64,000 nt of DNA from Comamonas sp. Y33R10-2 (GCF_019355935.1 NZ_CP079925.1:1922001-1986000); one strand, 5' to 3'. Positions 18,050 to 27,625 are shown, counted from the first letter of the stretch. Notes: a model not told the origin generated them from the sequence alone. Numbers and translations are program-made.

Positions 18050-19702
18050 ATGAACGCACCAAGCCCTCAAAACGAAACTTTTTCTGCGGACGTCATTGTC
18101 ATTGGCGCTGGTGCCGTTGGCGGCATGATGGCTTGGCAGCTGGCCAAAAAAGGCATCAAGGTTTTGATACTTGAAGCGGGCCCGCGTATTGATCGGGGAG
18201 ATGCCGTTCAACATTTTTTTAATTCCGCAGTTAAAGGGCCGAACTCGCCTTACCCCAACCAAGACTACGCACCTCACCCTATGCATGCCACCGATTACAT
18301 GGTGCAGGCGGGACCAGATGTTTTTGGTGGTAGCTTTTTGCGTGCAGTTGGTGGAACCAGTTGGCACTGGACAGGCTTTGCCACACGCTTTCGCCCCAAT
18401 GACTTCAAAACTCGCAGCCTTTATGGCGTAGGTGAGGACTGGCCGATTGCATACGAGGACTTGCTGGACCACTACCTGCTCATTGAAAAAGAGTGGGGAA
18501 CTGCTGGTGACGATGCTTTCGATCAAGGCTGCCCGCGTCATGGCCATGCATTTCCACTCCCCCCCGTCCCCATGGCCTATGCAGACAAGGTCATCAATGC
18601 GGCGATTGCCCCTTTAGGCTACACCGTCGGGCCCTTCAGCCATGCCCGTAACTCTGTCGTGCATGACAACCGCCCACCCTGCTGCGGCAGTGCAAGCTGT
18701 GTTCCAATTTGCCCTATCGGCGCCAAATATGACGGCAGCGTTCATATTGCCAAAGCAGAAGCGGCAGGTGCCCAGCTACTGTCTCAGGCATTGGTCGAGC
18801 ATATTGAAGTGGGCTCTGACTCCAAGATCAAAAGCCTACGCATACGCCGCGCTGATGGCAGCCGAGCTACTGCTAATGCAAAAATATTCGTGCTGGCTGC
18901 TCATGCCATCGAAACGCCCAATCTCCTGCTGCGCTCTCGCCAAGCAAGCGCACCTAATGGCGTTGCCAACAGTAGCGATGCCGTTGGCCGATATCTAATG
19001 GGGCAGGTGGACCTGGACACTAGAGCTTTGACGCGAGAGCCGCTCTATACCTACCGCGCACCCACCACGACAGCGGGTATTTTGGAGCTGCGCGATGGTG
19101 ACTTCCGCAAGCGCCACGCAGCCATTGGCACCTCGTTCCTTAACCGCGGCTGGCGCACTGGGCTTGGGCCTATGCAACGCTCAGCTCAGCTCATCAAAGC
19201 AGGTTTGAGAGGGCAAGAGCTAGCGCAAGCCCTCAATGATGAATGCGCACGCGAGCTCGCGATCAACAGCTCAGTGGAAACATTGCCTGTTGCACATAAC
19301 CGCGTCATTCCAGACCCAAAACTCAAAGACAGCAGCGGCATGCCCCGTCCACAGGTCAGCTTCACCATTGACGATTACAGCCTGCAAGCGATCAACCAAG
19401 CCCGCCTGCGCCATGACGAGATCACTAAAGCGCTGGGCTGCACGAATATCACCACCGACGAGCCCTCTATCGCGACGGCCATCATTGCAGGCACTGCGCG
19501 CATGGGCAGCAATGCGAAAACTTCAGTTGTCGATGATTCGTGCCGTAGCCATGACCATGCCAATTTGTTCGTGGTTGGTACGGCCAATTTCCCAACCATG
19601 CCGATTAACGCGCCGACGCTGACTGCAGCTGCCCTCGGCTTGCGAGCCCTACCTAGCCTTATTAACGACTTGAGCATTGGTCGCTTTCAGGCTAACGCCT
19701 GA
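18050..19702 (+). CDS. GMC-family FAD oxidoreductase large subunit with 3Fe-4S-type cysteines
   Basis: The 550-residue product (from the ATG at 18050; an ATG at 18011 is an alternative) has the FAD-binding motif DVIVIGAGAVGGMM at residues 14-27 and the GMC fold. Cysteines 211, 212, 217 and 221 in PPCCGSASCVPICPIGAKY match the motif that holds the 3Fe-4S cluster in Burkholderia FAD-glucose dehydrogenase. The partner Asn near 520 is kept, but the position that reads His-Ile-Met-Gly in that enzyme reads I-I-A-G here (478-481), so the catalytic His may be missing. No multihaem cytochrome subunit gene follows, unlike sugar dehydrogenase operons. The substrate is unknown. Confidence 0.82.
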   Translation: MNAPSPQNETFSADVIVIGAGAVGGMMAWQLAKKGIKVLILEAGPRIDRGDAVQHFFNSAVKGPNSPYPNQDYAPHPMHATDYMVQAGPDVFGGSFLRAVGGTSWHWTGFATRFRPNDFKTRSLYGVGEDWPIAYEDLLDHYLLIEKEWGTAGDDAFDQGCPRHGHAFPLPPVPMAYADKVINAAIAPLGYTVGPFSHARNSVVHDNRPPCCGSASCVPICPIGAKYDGSVHIAKAEAAGAQLLSQALVEHIEVGSDSKIKSLRIRRADGSRATANAKIFVLAAHAIETPNLLLRSRQASAPNGVANSSDAVGRYLMGQVDLDTRALTREPLYTYRAPTTTAGILELRDGDFRKRHAAIGTSFLNRGWRTGLGPMQRSAQLIKAGLRGQELAQALNDECARELAINSSVETLPVAHNRVIPDPKLKDSSGMPRPQVSFTIDDYSLQAINQARLRHDEITKALGCTNITTDEPSIATAIIAGTARMGSNAKTSVVDDSCRSHDHANLFVVGTANFPTMPINAPTLTAAALGLRALPSLINDLSIGRFQANA

Positions 19703-19743
19703 GCCAGCCCTGCTCCACCACGTTCACTCTATCTGGAAATTAC

Positions 19744-21516
19744 ATGCTTAGACGCTCTTGGCTCAAGGTATCAACCATCGCTTCTATGGCCACTTATTTT
19801 TCGTCCAAAGCGCAGGCTGCTCAACGCACCGCAAACTTGGCAAGCGCAGACGCAGGCTCAGAAGCGTACAAACGCATTGTTCGCTCTATTCGGGACGGCT
19901 TCCCATCGCCGACCACATCCTCAGCGGCTGATAGCCGATTCTCTCGGATCATGGCTTTCGCATTGTCTGAATACGAGAGCCTTAAGTCTCACCGTACTTT
20001 TTTGGGAAAACGCAAACCTCTTGACTATGCAGGTGCGCGCAAATTCCGAATGCAAAAGAATATGGCAGACATGCGCCGTACCGTTCAGGAGACGGCTCAA
20101 TATCTCGAAGGTCAATACACATGGAGCCACCCTGATGTGCACCGTCTGCATGGCTCTGCAACCTCCGTCTCCATCATTGGTCAGCTGTATGGCTCCCTTG
20201 TAGACCCCAATACAGTCTGGGATGATTTGTCGCACAAGACGGCTGAAGCAGAAGTCAGAGCCTCCGCAATGTGCGCCGAGCTCGTGGGCTATGACCCAGA
20301 TAAGGCGCTGGGACTGTTTACTTTTGGCGGCACAGGAACCACTCTTTACGGCATCAAAATTGGTGCAGAAAAAGCCCAGCCCGGCCTGTTTAATGATGGC
20401 CTGCGTCAGCCCATGCGCGTCTTCGCCTCTGATGTGGCTCACTACGCCAAGCTTAGCTCAACCGCTTGGCTAGGCTTGGGCTCTCAAGCGGCAGTCTCTG
20501 TGCCCACCACCGAAGACAATGCCATTGATGTACAGGCGTTAGAAAAATCTCTGCGTAGCGCTATCGCAAAAGGCGAACGTATTGCCGCCATTGTTGTCAC
20601 CATGGGAAGCACCGATGCTTTTGGCATAGACGACATCGAAGCCGTGCATGCGCTGCGCTTAAAGCTGGTGCAAGAGTACAAGCTTGACTATGTGCCGCAC
20701 CTGCATGCAGATGCCGTGATTGGCTGGGCATATAGCGTTTTCAATGACTACGACTTTGCACAAAACCCGCTAGAAATTCCCGACGCTGCACTGAACTCCC
20801 TCAAGCTAGTTCGCGAGCGTCTGCGTCACCTGTCACTCGCCGACTCTTTGGGCATTGACTTCCATAAGAGTGGCTACACACCCTATGCATCCAGCCTATT
20901 TCTGGCCCGGGATGCACAAATGCTCAGCCCCATCCGTCGCGACAAAGTGGCGATGCCCTATTTATTCCAATTTGGCGAATATGACCCCGGCATTTACACC
21001 TTGGAATGCTCACGCTCGGGCGGGCCAGTGCTCGCTGCACTGTCTAACCTGATTTTGCTGGGCAAAGATGGCTTTCGGGGCATGCTCAGCCACTGCCTTC
21101 AAATGTCAGAGCTCATGCGAAAAAAGGCGCGCGAGCTACCTTGGTTGACCGTACTCAATGCCGACAACCATGGTTCAGTGGTCGTTATTCGAGTCTATCC
21201 AGACAATGTCGAAGCCGACAGCTCATACCGCATAGAAAGAAGCGACGCCGCGCAAAAAGCCACGCTGCAAGCGCATAACGACTTCAACCAGGCCGTGTAC
21301 ATGCGCACCCGCGAGATGGCAGAAAGCGGCGAAAGCCCCGTGTTCGTGCAAACCAACCGGTACCGAGATACCCCGTATGGCATGCCAATCGTTGGCATCA
21401 AATTCTTCACGCTTTCCGTGTTCACCGACCCCGAATCCATTGATCGGGCTCTCGATGCGCTGCGCAAGGCGCGTGAATATGTGCAGCGACAAAACGCCCT
21501 CGCAAGCAAGAACTAA
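19744..21516 (+). CDS. Exported PLP-dependent decarboxylase (group II amino-acid decarboxylase family)
   Basis: The 590-residue protein starts with a twin-arginine-like leader, MLRRSWLKVSTIASMATYFS, ending near KAQA-AQ. The fold-type I PLP enzyme follows: GGTGTTLYGIKIGAE (residues 195-209, phosphate loop), stacking His 233 in DVAHYAKLSS, Asp 323 in HADAVIG, and the Schiff-base Lys 375 in IDFHKSGYTPYASS. Family members decarboxylate amino acids such as tyrosine, DOPA, glutamate or cysteine derivatives, almost always in the cytoplasm. Tat export would explain how a cofactor-loaded enzyme reaches the periplasm, as for PvdN of Pseudomonas. The gene sits 41 bp after the GMC gene and 9 bp before the peptidase gene. 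The substrate cannot be read. Confidence 0.82.
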   Translation: MLRRSWLKVSTIASMATYFSSKAQAAQRTANLASADAGSEAYKRIVRSIRDGFPSPTTSSAADSRFSRIMAFALSEYESLKSHRTFLGKRKPLDYAGARKFRMQKNMADMRRTVQETAQYLEGQYTWSHPDVHRLHGSATSVSIIGQLYGSLVDPNTVWDDLSHKTAEAEVRASAMCAELVGYDPDKALGLFTFGGTGTTLYGIKIGAEKAQPGLFNDGLRQPMRVFASDVAHYAKLSSTAWLGLGSQAAVSVPTTEDNAIDVQALEKSLRSAIAKGERIAAIVVTMGSTDAFGIDDIEAVHALRLKLVQEYKLDYVPHLHADAVIGWAYSVFNDYDFAQNPLEIPDAALNSLKLVRERLRHLSLADSLGIDFHKSGYTPYASSLFLARDAQMLSPIRRDKVAMPYLFQFGEYDPGIYTLECSRSGGPVLAALSNLILLGKDGFRGMLSHCLQMSELMRKKARELPWLTVLNADNHGSVVVIRVYPDNVEADSSYRIERSDAAQKATLQAHNDFNQAVYMRTREMAESGESPVFVQTNRYRDTPYGMPIVGIKFFTLSVFTDPESIDRALDALRKAREYVQRQNALASKN

Positions 21517-21525
21517 GACCTCACG

Positions 21526-22329
21526 ATGATAAATACCCGCAATTGCCTGCGCAGCACTAGGCATCTAAGTTCACGAATGCTGGTGAGCCTGTCTCTGGCG
21601 CTCTGCAGCGCTTTTCTCACACCTACGGCATTAGCGCGGGAAACTGCGCCTCAAGTCACTTTCGCCCCTTCCACTCAGAAGCCACTGGAGATTCCAAGCA
21701 ATCTCTTTGCGCTCTCGCACCCAATTGGTCAGCAGCGGCTTTTGCAAAGTGACTATCGCCAGCCCTACTGGCTGCTGGCAACCTACTTTGAAACCCAACG
21801 CAATCAAGCCTATTGCTCTGTTGCAAGTTCCGTCATCGTGCTCAACGCCTTAGGCCTGCCTAGGCCAGCCAATGCGCTGTATCCAGACTTTCCATTCTTC
21901 ACTCAGCAAGACTTTTTCACACCCGCCGACAAGCGCATTGCGGACCCGGACGTGGTTGCTAAAGAGGGTATGACCATGGACCAGCTCAGCGCCATGCTGG
22001 GCAACTACCCTGTCAACCAGCAAAAGATATTTGGCGACACGCTGAATGAGCAGAGTTTTCGCGAACTATTGAAGAAAAATCTCAAAGAAGATGATCGCTT
22101 TGTCTTGCTCAATTTCAACCGACGCATGACTGGTGAAATCGGTGGAGGACACTGGTCGCCTCTGGCCGCATACCACGAGCCCAGTGATTCTGTTTTGCTC
22201 ATGGATGTAGCACGCTACAAATACCCACCCGTGTGGGTCCCCCTCAAGGATTTGTTGCTGGGCGCGCAGGACCCAGACAGCGTAAGCAACAAACCACGCG
22301 GCGTTCTCATCATCAGCAAAAAACCATGA
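21526..22329 (+). CDS. Exported phytochelatin-synthase-like cysteine peptidase
   Basis: It belongs to the papain-like phytochelatin synthase family, whose short bacterial members mostly hydrolyse glutathione to gamma-glutamylcysteine. The 267 residues include an N-terminal hydrophobic export signal (RMLVSLSLALCSAFLTPTALA, about residues 17-37). The catalytic triad is visible: Cys 97 in QAYCSVASS, His 209 in GGGHWSPLAAY and Asp 227 in LLMDVARYKYPP. No plant-type C-terminal metal domain is present. The stop overlaps the start of the RCC1 gene by four bases, so the two are translationally coupled. Periplasmic action on a gamma-glutamyl or peptide substrate is inferred. Confidence 0.86.
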   Translation: MINTRNCLRSTRHLSSRMLVSLSLALCSAFLTPTALARETAPQVTFAPSTQKPLEIPSNLFALSHPIGQQRLLQSDYRQPYWLLATYFETQRNQAYCSVASSVIVLNALGLPRPANALYPDFPFFTQQDFFTPADKRIADPDVVAKEGMTMDQLSAMLGNYPVNQQKIFGDTLNEQSFRELLKKNLKEDDRFVLLNFNRRMTGEIGGGHWSPLAAYHEPSDSVLLMDVARYKYPPVWVPLKDLLLGAQDPDSVSNKPRGVLIISKKP

Positions 22330-23390
22330 GCCAGCCAGATAAGGTTCTGGACTTGGCTGCAGGCCGTGACCACAGCTTGGTATTGCGATCACAAGCGGGC
22401 TTGCTGGGCTGGGGGGGCGACGGCACAGGGCGCCTGCCTTTGCCTGCAGGGGTGTGCTCGGCTTCGGACTCCGAAAACAGCATGGTTTTGATCAGTCACC
22501 AGCCATTGCGCCAAATCACTGCGGGCGCGGGCAGCAGTTTGGCCTTGGATACACAGGGCAAAGCTTACGTATGGGGCGCTAACCGCGCTGGGCTAGGCGG
22601 TCAACAAGGCAGCATTACGGAATCAACACCGCGCTTGTTGCACGGACTTCCCGCCATCGAGCACATCAGTGGCAGCGAATTTTTTGCACTGGCGCTCAGC
22701 AAAGAGGGGCAATTGTTTCACTGGGGGCTGCTCCCCGGTGGCGCTCAGACTCAGAACATCGCCCCGGCTAGCGTGCAGCAAGCACCAGCGTGTTTGACAT
22801 GCAGCGCTGGCGGCTCTCATGCCTTAGCAATAGACCGGCAGCACACAATCTGGGCATGGGGCTCCAACACCGCAGGGCAGTTGGGCCTCGGTCACCTCAA
22901 AGATCAAGCCAGCCCCATACGGCTGCCTGTTTTGAAGCGTATGAAGGCCGTTGCAGCGGGCAGCAGCCATAGCTTGGCGCTTGATACCAATGGATCCGTA
23001 TGGGCCTGGGGAAGCAATCAGCACGGCCAGCTAGGTCACTCAGCCCCCAGTTACAGCCCTGAAGCCCTCAAAGTCAAACTCCCTGAAGCAATTACTCAAA
23101 TCGCAGCCGGGCAGCATGTCTCCTATGCACTCTCTCGCTCGGGCAATGTTTATGCATGGGGCTGGAATGCCAGCGGCCAGCTAGGCCAAGGAAATCAAAA
23201 CGCGCTGACAGGCATTCAATCCATTGCTTCATTGCGGCGCATCACCCAACTGGCAGCAGGCCACAGGCATGTGCTGGCCAGCGATGGGGCACGTGTCTGG
23301 GCATGGGGCGACAACCGCCGCGAGCAACTTGGCATCGCTATCCCAAGCATGGCCTCTCCCATCTTGTTGAACGAAACACAAGCGCTTTAA
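22326..23390 (+). CDS. RCC1-repeat beta-propeller protein
   Basis: I start at the ATG at 22326, which overlaps the peptidase stop as ATGA; upstream in-frame ATG codons lie inside the peptidase gene. The 354 residues hold about six to seven RCC1 blades, each with a phrase such as VWAWGSNQHGQLGHS, AWGSNTAGQLGLGHL or YAWGWNASGQLGQG plus an AAGxxHxLAL strand. No signal peptide is visible, so the product is probably cytoplasmic while its neighbours are exported. RCC1 propellers bind partner proteins; what it binds here is unknown. It is unusual among bacterial RCC1 proteins in sitting within a metabolic operon. Confidence 0.83.
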   Translation: MSQPDKVLDLAAGRDHSLVLRSQAGLLGWGGDGTGRLPLPAGVCSASDSENSMVLISHQPLRQITAGAGSSLALDTQGKAYVWGANRAGLGGQQGSITESTPRLLHGLPAIEHISGSEFFALALSKEGQLFHWGLLPGGAQTQNIAPASVQQAPACLTCSAGGSHALAIDRQHTIWAWGSNTAGQLGLGHLKDQASPIRLPVLKRMKAVAAGSSHSLALDTNGSVWAWGSNQHGQLGHSAPSYSPEALKVKLPEAITQIAAGQHVSYALSRSGNVYAWGWNASGQLGQGNQNALTGIQSIASLRRITQLAAGHRHVLASDGARVWAWGDNRREQLGIAIPSMASPILLNETQAL

Positions 23391-23410
23391 TACTGCGCAA
23401 CACCACCACT

Positions 23411-25123
23411 ATGAAAAGCGTACCGACTAACCGCCGTGATTTTCTCAATGTCTCATGGAAGCTTGGGGTTGGGGCCATTCTCCCCACTGCGTTAGCCGCC
23501 TGCGGCGGCGGCGGTGATTCATCGCCAGCGACTACCGAGACCTTCGTCGAGCCGCTACGTGTCGTCGCAAGCAATGGAGTATTGGACTACACCTTGCGCA
23601 TGACTTATGCAGACCTACGCTTAGATAACAAAGCCGTCAACCTACGCACTTACAACGGCATGATCCCAGCGCCAACGCTGCAAGTTGATGCAGGTGAGCT
23701 GCTGAAAATTCGCATCGTCAACGATCTTCCCCTCAATCCTGTGAGCCAAGAGCCAGTTGAGCACCTTCGCTATATGAATAGTGCCAACCTCCATACTCAT
23801 GGCCTGCATGTCACGCCGGGGCTGGTTCGCCCCAACGTCTATGGCGACTACGTTGTAGATACCCATACAACCGCCGTACACCCAGGTCAGAGCCGCCAGC
23901 ATGAATACGCTATCGGCAAAGATCACCCCCCGGGCACCTCTTGGTACCACCCCCATTTACATGGATCTACTGCCATTCAAGTTGGTAGCGGCATGGCTGG
24001 AGCCATTTTGATTAAAGGCGCACTAGATCAAGTCCCTGAAATCGCCGCAGCGCGCGACCGCGTTTTCATGTTCCAAGCACCGATCTCGGACGACAAAGGC
24101 CGGCTGGAAAGCTTCTCTCAAGTGGCAGATCCAAAATCCGAGCCTCCATTTCTCATCAATGGTCAGCGCCGACCAACTCTCGTGCTGCGCCCCGGTCAAG
24201 TTGAACGCTGGCGCCTGATCAATGCTGGTATTGCCAATTATCTGAACATCGAATTTCAAGATCACGCTCTGCACCTTGTGGCACTGGACTCCTGCCCACG
24301 CAGTCATGCACAAGTTTTCCAGAGCAACGACGCGCAAGCTGACGGGCTGGTTCTGTGCCCAGGCAATCGTGCCGATGTCTTGATCAAGGCAGGCGCGCCT
24401 GGCCGCTATGAACTCAGAACGAACTCCTATGACATGGGCAATGAACAGCCGCTGGACGCTGATGTTCTTGCCTATATTGTTGTAGAGGGAAGCCCAATCA
24501 ACATGGCTTTGCCGCAAAAACTGCCGCCGGTCCCTGAAGCGCTCAAGCACATTAGCGACGAAGAACTCGCTCAAAAAGGCGGGCTGCGACGCAGCATTGT
24601 TTTGCGCTCTGTTTTCAATAGTGATGGAAGCCCTTTGACAAGCGCTCCCGCACTCGACCTTCTGAACCTTCCCAATGGTGACCTGTCTCAATTGAGCCAA
24701 TGGCAATACCAAACAGACAGCACCTTTTTGGCGGATACGGCGTTGACGATGGGAGCCGCAAGCGACAAAGCATCTACTCAACCGCTGATGCCGCAGAAAC
24801 TGGCACCCATCCAATCGGATTCCGCCATACGCCAAACGGTGGACCTTGGAAGTGTTGAGGAATGGACTATCTACAATATGAACGGGGTACGCCACCCCTT
24901 TCACATCCACATCAACCCTATCGAAATTATCAAAGTCAACGGTGAAGCGGTCGAGCCTTTCTGGTGCGACACCATTGGACTGCCGCGAAACGGAAAACCT
25001 GAGGCACCCACGTCGGTGACATTCAGAACACGTTTTACAGACTTCCGTGGCGAGTACGTCATGCACTGCCACATCTTGGCGCATGAAGATATGGGGATGA
25101 TGCAAATCGTCTCGGTGGAATAA
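23411..25123 (+). CDS. Tat-exported multicopper oxidase, probable lipoprotein
   Basis: This 570-residue multicopper oxidase has a twin-arginine leader (NRRDFLNVSWK, residues 7-17) ending in the lipobox LAAC at 28-31, so it is probably exported folded and lipid-anchored. All copper motifs are present: HTHGLH at 128-133, HPHLHG at 180-185, HPFHIH at 495-500 and HCHILAHEDM at 552-561, supplying the trinuclear site and the type 1 copper with a Met ligand. The family oxidises phenols or metal ions and reduces O2 to water. In this block it could re-oxidise the GMC dehydrogenase or act on a phenolic product of the decarboxylase; both ideas are inference. It lies 20 bp after the RCC1 gene. Confidence 0.9.
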   Translation: MKSVPTNRRDFLNVSWKLGVGAILPTALAACGGGGDSSPATTETFVEPLRVVASNGVLDYTLRMTYADLRLDNKAVNLRTYNGMIPAPTLQVDAGELLKIRIVNDLPLNPVSQEPVEHLRYMNSANLHTHGLHVTPGLVRPNVYGDYVVDTHTTAVHPGQSRQHEYAIGKDHPPGTSWYHPHLHGSTAIQVGSGMAGAILIKGALDQVPEIAAARDRVFMFQAPISDDKGRLESFSQVADPKSEPPFLINGQRRPTLVLRPGQVERWRLINAGIANYLNIEFQDHALHLVALDSCPRSHAQVFQSNDAQADGLVLCPGNRADVLIKAGAPGRYELRTNSYDMGNEQPLDADVLAYIVVEGSPINMALPQKLPPVPEALKHISDEELAQKGGLRRSIVLRSVFNSDGSPLTSAPALDLLNLPNGDLSQLSQWQYQTDSTFLADTALTMGAASDKASTQPLMPQKLAPIQSDSAIRQTVDLGSVEEWTIYNMNGVRHPFHIHINPIEIIKVNGEAVEPFWCDTIGLPRNGKPEAPTSVTFRTRFTDFRGEYVMHCHILAHEDMGMMQIVSVE

Positions 25124-25151
25124 AGCCTGCTTTACTCTTTGACTGTTTGAT

Positions 25152-26552
25152 ATGAACTCTCCTTTGCAGCGTCAGGCTTCAAAGTGCAGTCACACATCCA
25201 GCAACAGCAATTCCAATCTGGTCGCATGGGCGCTTTGCGCCTTATGTGGCCTTATTGGTTTGGCCGGCTGGCTACTCATCACGCACGCTAACGCCCCGCT
25301 ATGGGCTCAAGATTTCAATCTTCAGCAGCTCGGACTGGGGCTTTGCATGCTGCTTTTGCTAGGTCTGTGGATGCTGCAATCCATGCCTGCCCTTGCGCCC
25401 ATGCTGCTGATTTTTCTGGTGATCAGCTTATTGGGTATACGCCCCGCTCAGGCCATTTTGACCCCTGCCGCGACGGATGCAACACTGTGGATGCTGACAT
25501 CCTTGGCCCTGTCCATCGCCGCTCGTGACAGCGGTTTACTGGGCTACTTGCTCAACCGGGCATGCAAAAGCCTGAAAGCGCCTCACAGTCAACAATGGCC
25601 CAGCCTCCGTCTCTCTTGCGTTCTGTGGCTAACCCCTGTTTTTGCGCTGCTGACATCTCCACGGCAATCCGCACACTGGCGCAACATTTATCTGCACACA
25701 ACACCAGCACACGAGAGCCATGAGCGCACATCTTCAGCCGCCCAACTTGCCGCAAAACTGATTTGGCTACCAGCTCATCCAGCAAGCTTGCTTATGCTTG
25801 CACTTTTACCGGCTGGGGGTTCAAACAGTTTCAGCGCACTTCACTGGTGCCTTTCCACTTGGCCACTCGCACTTCTTGCCTGCTGCCTTGGCTGCAGGTT
25901 TCAAGGCAATGACTCAGCACTAGTCTCCAGCCAGACTACAAAAGTCATCGGCTCATCTTCAGTCCCAGCACCCAATCCACATTACTTAGATCGCTTTGCG
26001 TTTCAATCCACGATCACCATCGCTTTATTTTGCGTTGTGCTGGTTGCATTGCAACCCTTTCATGGGATTGAACCGGGTTTGGTGACTGCGCTTGGGCTGA
26101 TCGCTTTATTTGCACTGCGCGTCATTACCCCAGCCGCATTGCAGCAAGGCATGGACTGGTCCTTGCTCGTTAGCTTCATTATTTTCCCAGGGCTACTGGA
26201 GTCTTTCTCCTCGATCACTCCAGTCGCCTTTAGCCTGCACGTGGAGCACTTGCAACCCGCATCTACGCTGCTGATCTTGCCTTTGCTGATGGCCCTCAGA
26301 TTCATCGTTCCGGCAGTGGCATTGACGATGATCACTATCATCGTCGGTGCACTTTGGGGGCATACACCCGGCACCAGCCTTTTGGAGGCTCTGCTACCCG
26401 TTCTCGTTGCGCTTCACTTGGTGGAGTTTTTAACGCAAACACATGAGCAATCTCCAAAGCTCTGGCTACGCCTGCGCTATGCCTATTCAGCGCCCAGCAC
26501 ATGGGCAATTTTGCTTGCATTTCCATTGTGGCTTCAATGGGTACGCTCATGA
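25152..26552 (+). CDS. DASS/IT-superfamily-like permease 1
   Basis: The 466-residue protein has about eleven hydrophobic segments and resembles divergent divalent anion:Na+ symporter (SLC13-like) permeases, for example in TPAATDATLWMLTSLALSIAARDSGLLGYLL and in the C-terminal half. The typical SNTAT sodium-site motifs of well-studied DASS carriers are not visible, so the match is distant. Its stop overlaps the start of the next gene, a membrane-anchored binding protein, as ATGA. The same permease-binder pair is repeated directly downstream. It probably moves a substrate or product of the periplasmic enzymes encoded before it. Confidence 0.62.
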   Translation: MNSPLQRQASKCSHTSSNSNSNLVAWALCALCGLIGLAGWLLITHANAPLWAQDFNLQQLGLGLCMLLLLGLWMLQSMPALAPMLLIFLVISLLGIRPAQAILTPAATDATLWMLTSLALSIAARDSGLLGYLLNRACKSLKAPHSQQWPSLRLSCVLWLTPVFALLTSPRQSAHWRNIYLHTTPAHESHERTSSAAQLAAKLIWLPAHPASLLMLALLPAGGSNSFSALHWCLSTWPLALLACCLGCRFQGNDSALVSSQTTKVIGSSSVPAPNPHYLDRFAFQSTITIALFCVVLVALQPFHGIEPGLVTALGLIALFALRVITPAALQQGMDWSLLVSFIIFPGLLESFSSITPVAFSLHVEHLQPASTLLILPLLMALRFIVPAVALTMITIIVGALWGHTPGTSLLEALLPVLVALHLVEFLTQTHEQSPKLWLRLRYAYSAPSTWAILLAFPLWLQWVRS

Positions 26553-27625
26553 AAGCAGGATTCAACAATTGTCAGCGCTGGCTCATCGCTGCCACCTTGG
26601 TTTTTTTATGGGTAAGCCTCGCATGGACTGGAGCACTACGGCCATCTGTTCTGGTCGTTCACAGCCAAGACAAGACAATCCCTTGGACCCGCGGCATTAA
26701 TGTCGGCATCGATACAACGATCACACCCATCTCCAACATCAGGCTGCATAAATCTCACATCTCCACAAGCAACGGCGCCAATCCAGATACGCAAATCTCA
26801 CGCACACAACGCTTCATCAAGCTTTGGCAACCTAGTGCGCTGATCGTTGTTGACGACCTTGCACAAACGCGTATCGGCCTACCTTACGCAGCCAACAAGC
26901 CCGTCATCTACACCGGCATCGAAGACCACGAAAGATCACTCGCCAGCCTGCAAGCCAGTGGTGTTCGCGGTATCGCGCAGAGAACGCCTTGGGACAGCAT
27001 CGAGCACAGTTTGGTTAGAGCTGTGCAGTTAAACGCCCCTTCGCACAAAGCCAGCACCTCTGAATTACGCATTGCACTCATTTCAGATACGGGCCCTGCC
27101 GCAGAAGAGGAAGCTCGCAGCTTCGAGCAGCACACCTGGAAGCTTGCCAAACCGATTGGGGTGTGGCGCTGTAAAAACAAAGAGCAATGGATTGCTGCAC
27201 TCCATGAAATTGCAGAATCTGCAGACATCGTTGTCATTGGAGACTATCGATACATGCAGCCAAGCGATAGCTTGAATCACAAACAATGGCGCCGCATTCT
27301 GGCGCAGGAAGCGCTTGATCGCTTGTCTCAGCCAATCGCTGCGTTATCTGCTTATGCCTTAGAAGATGGAATTCCCATGGGAATACTTCCTTCCCCCATG
27401 GAGCAAGGCGAGGTTGCCGCCAAGATGGCGCTGCAGCAGATATCCAAGCATGAGATTGCTATCCCCAAGCAACCCTCATCGCTTTCGCAACAGCATTTGC
27501 AAAGCCAACATTTTTTACTTTTACTCAACCCAGCACAGGTACAGCGCCGACACCTGAAAGTTGATGCTCTAGACGCTTACTACGCACGCTCATCCGCGCG
27601 ATTAATCGGAGTCTCTGCTCAATGA
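26549..27625 (+). CDS. Membrane-anchored ABC_sub_bind-type binding protein 1
   Basis: I start at the ATG at 26549, which overlaps the permease stop. The 358-residue product has one N-terminal hydrophobic segment (WLIAATLVFLWVSLAWTGAL) without a clear cleavage site, then a periplasmic type-1 binding fold. The sequence RPSVLVVHSQDK, IVVDDLAQTRIG, NKPVIYTGIEDHE and ASGVRGIAQRTP follows the order seen in ABC_sub_bind (YrhO/TrpX-like) proteins. No ABC ATPase or permease gene is nearby; instead a DASS-like permease gene is on each side, and the next gene overlaps by four bases. The ligand is unknown; relatives are often annotated for aromatic amino acids. Confidence 0.65.
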   Translation: MKAGFNNCQRWLIAATLVFLWVSLAWTGALRPSVLVVHSQDKTIPWTRGINVGIDTTITPISNIRLHKSHISTSNGANPDTQISRTQRFIKLWQPSALIVVDDLAQTRIGLPYAANKPVIYTGIEDHERSLASLQASGVRGIAQRTPWDSIEHSLVRAVQLNAPSHKASTSELRIALISDTGPAAEEEARSFEQHTWKLAKPIGVWRCKNKEQWIAALHEIAESADIVVIGDYRYMQPSDSLNHKQWRRILAQEALDRLSQPIAALSAYALEDGIPMGILPSPMEQGEVAAKMALQQISKHEIAIPKQPSSLSQQHLQSQHFLLLLNPAQVQRRHLKVDALDAYYARSSARLIGVSAQ

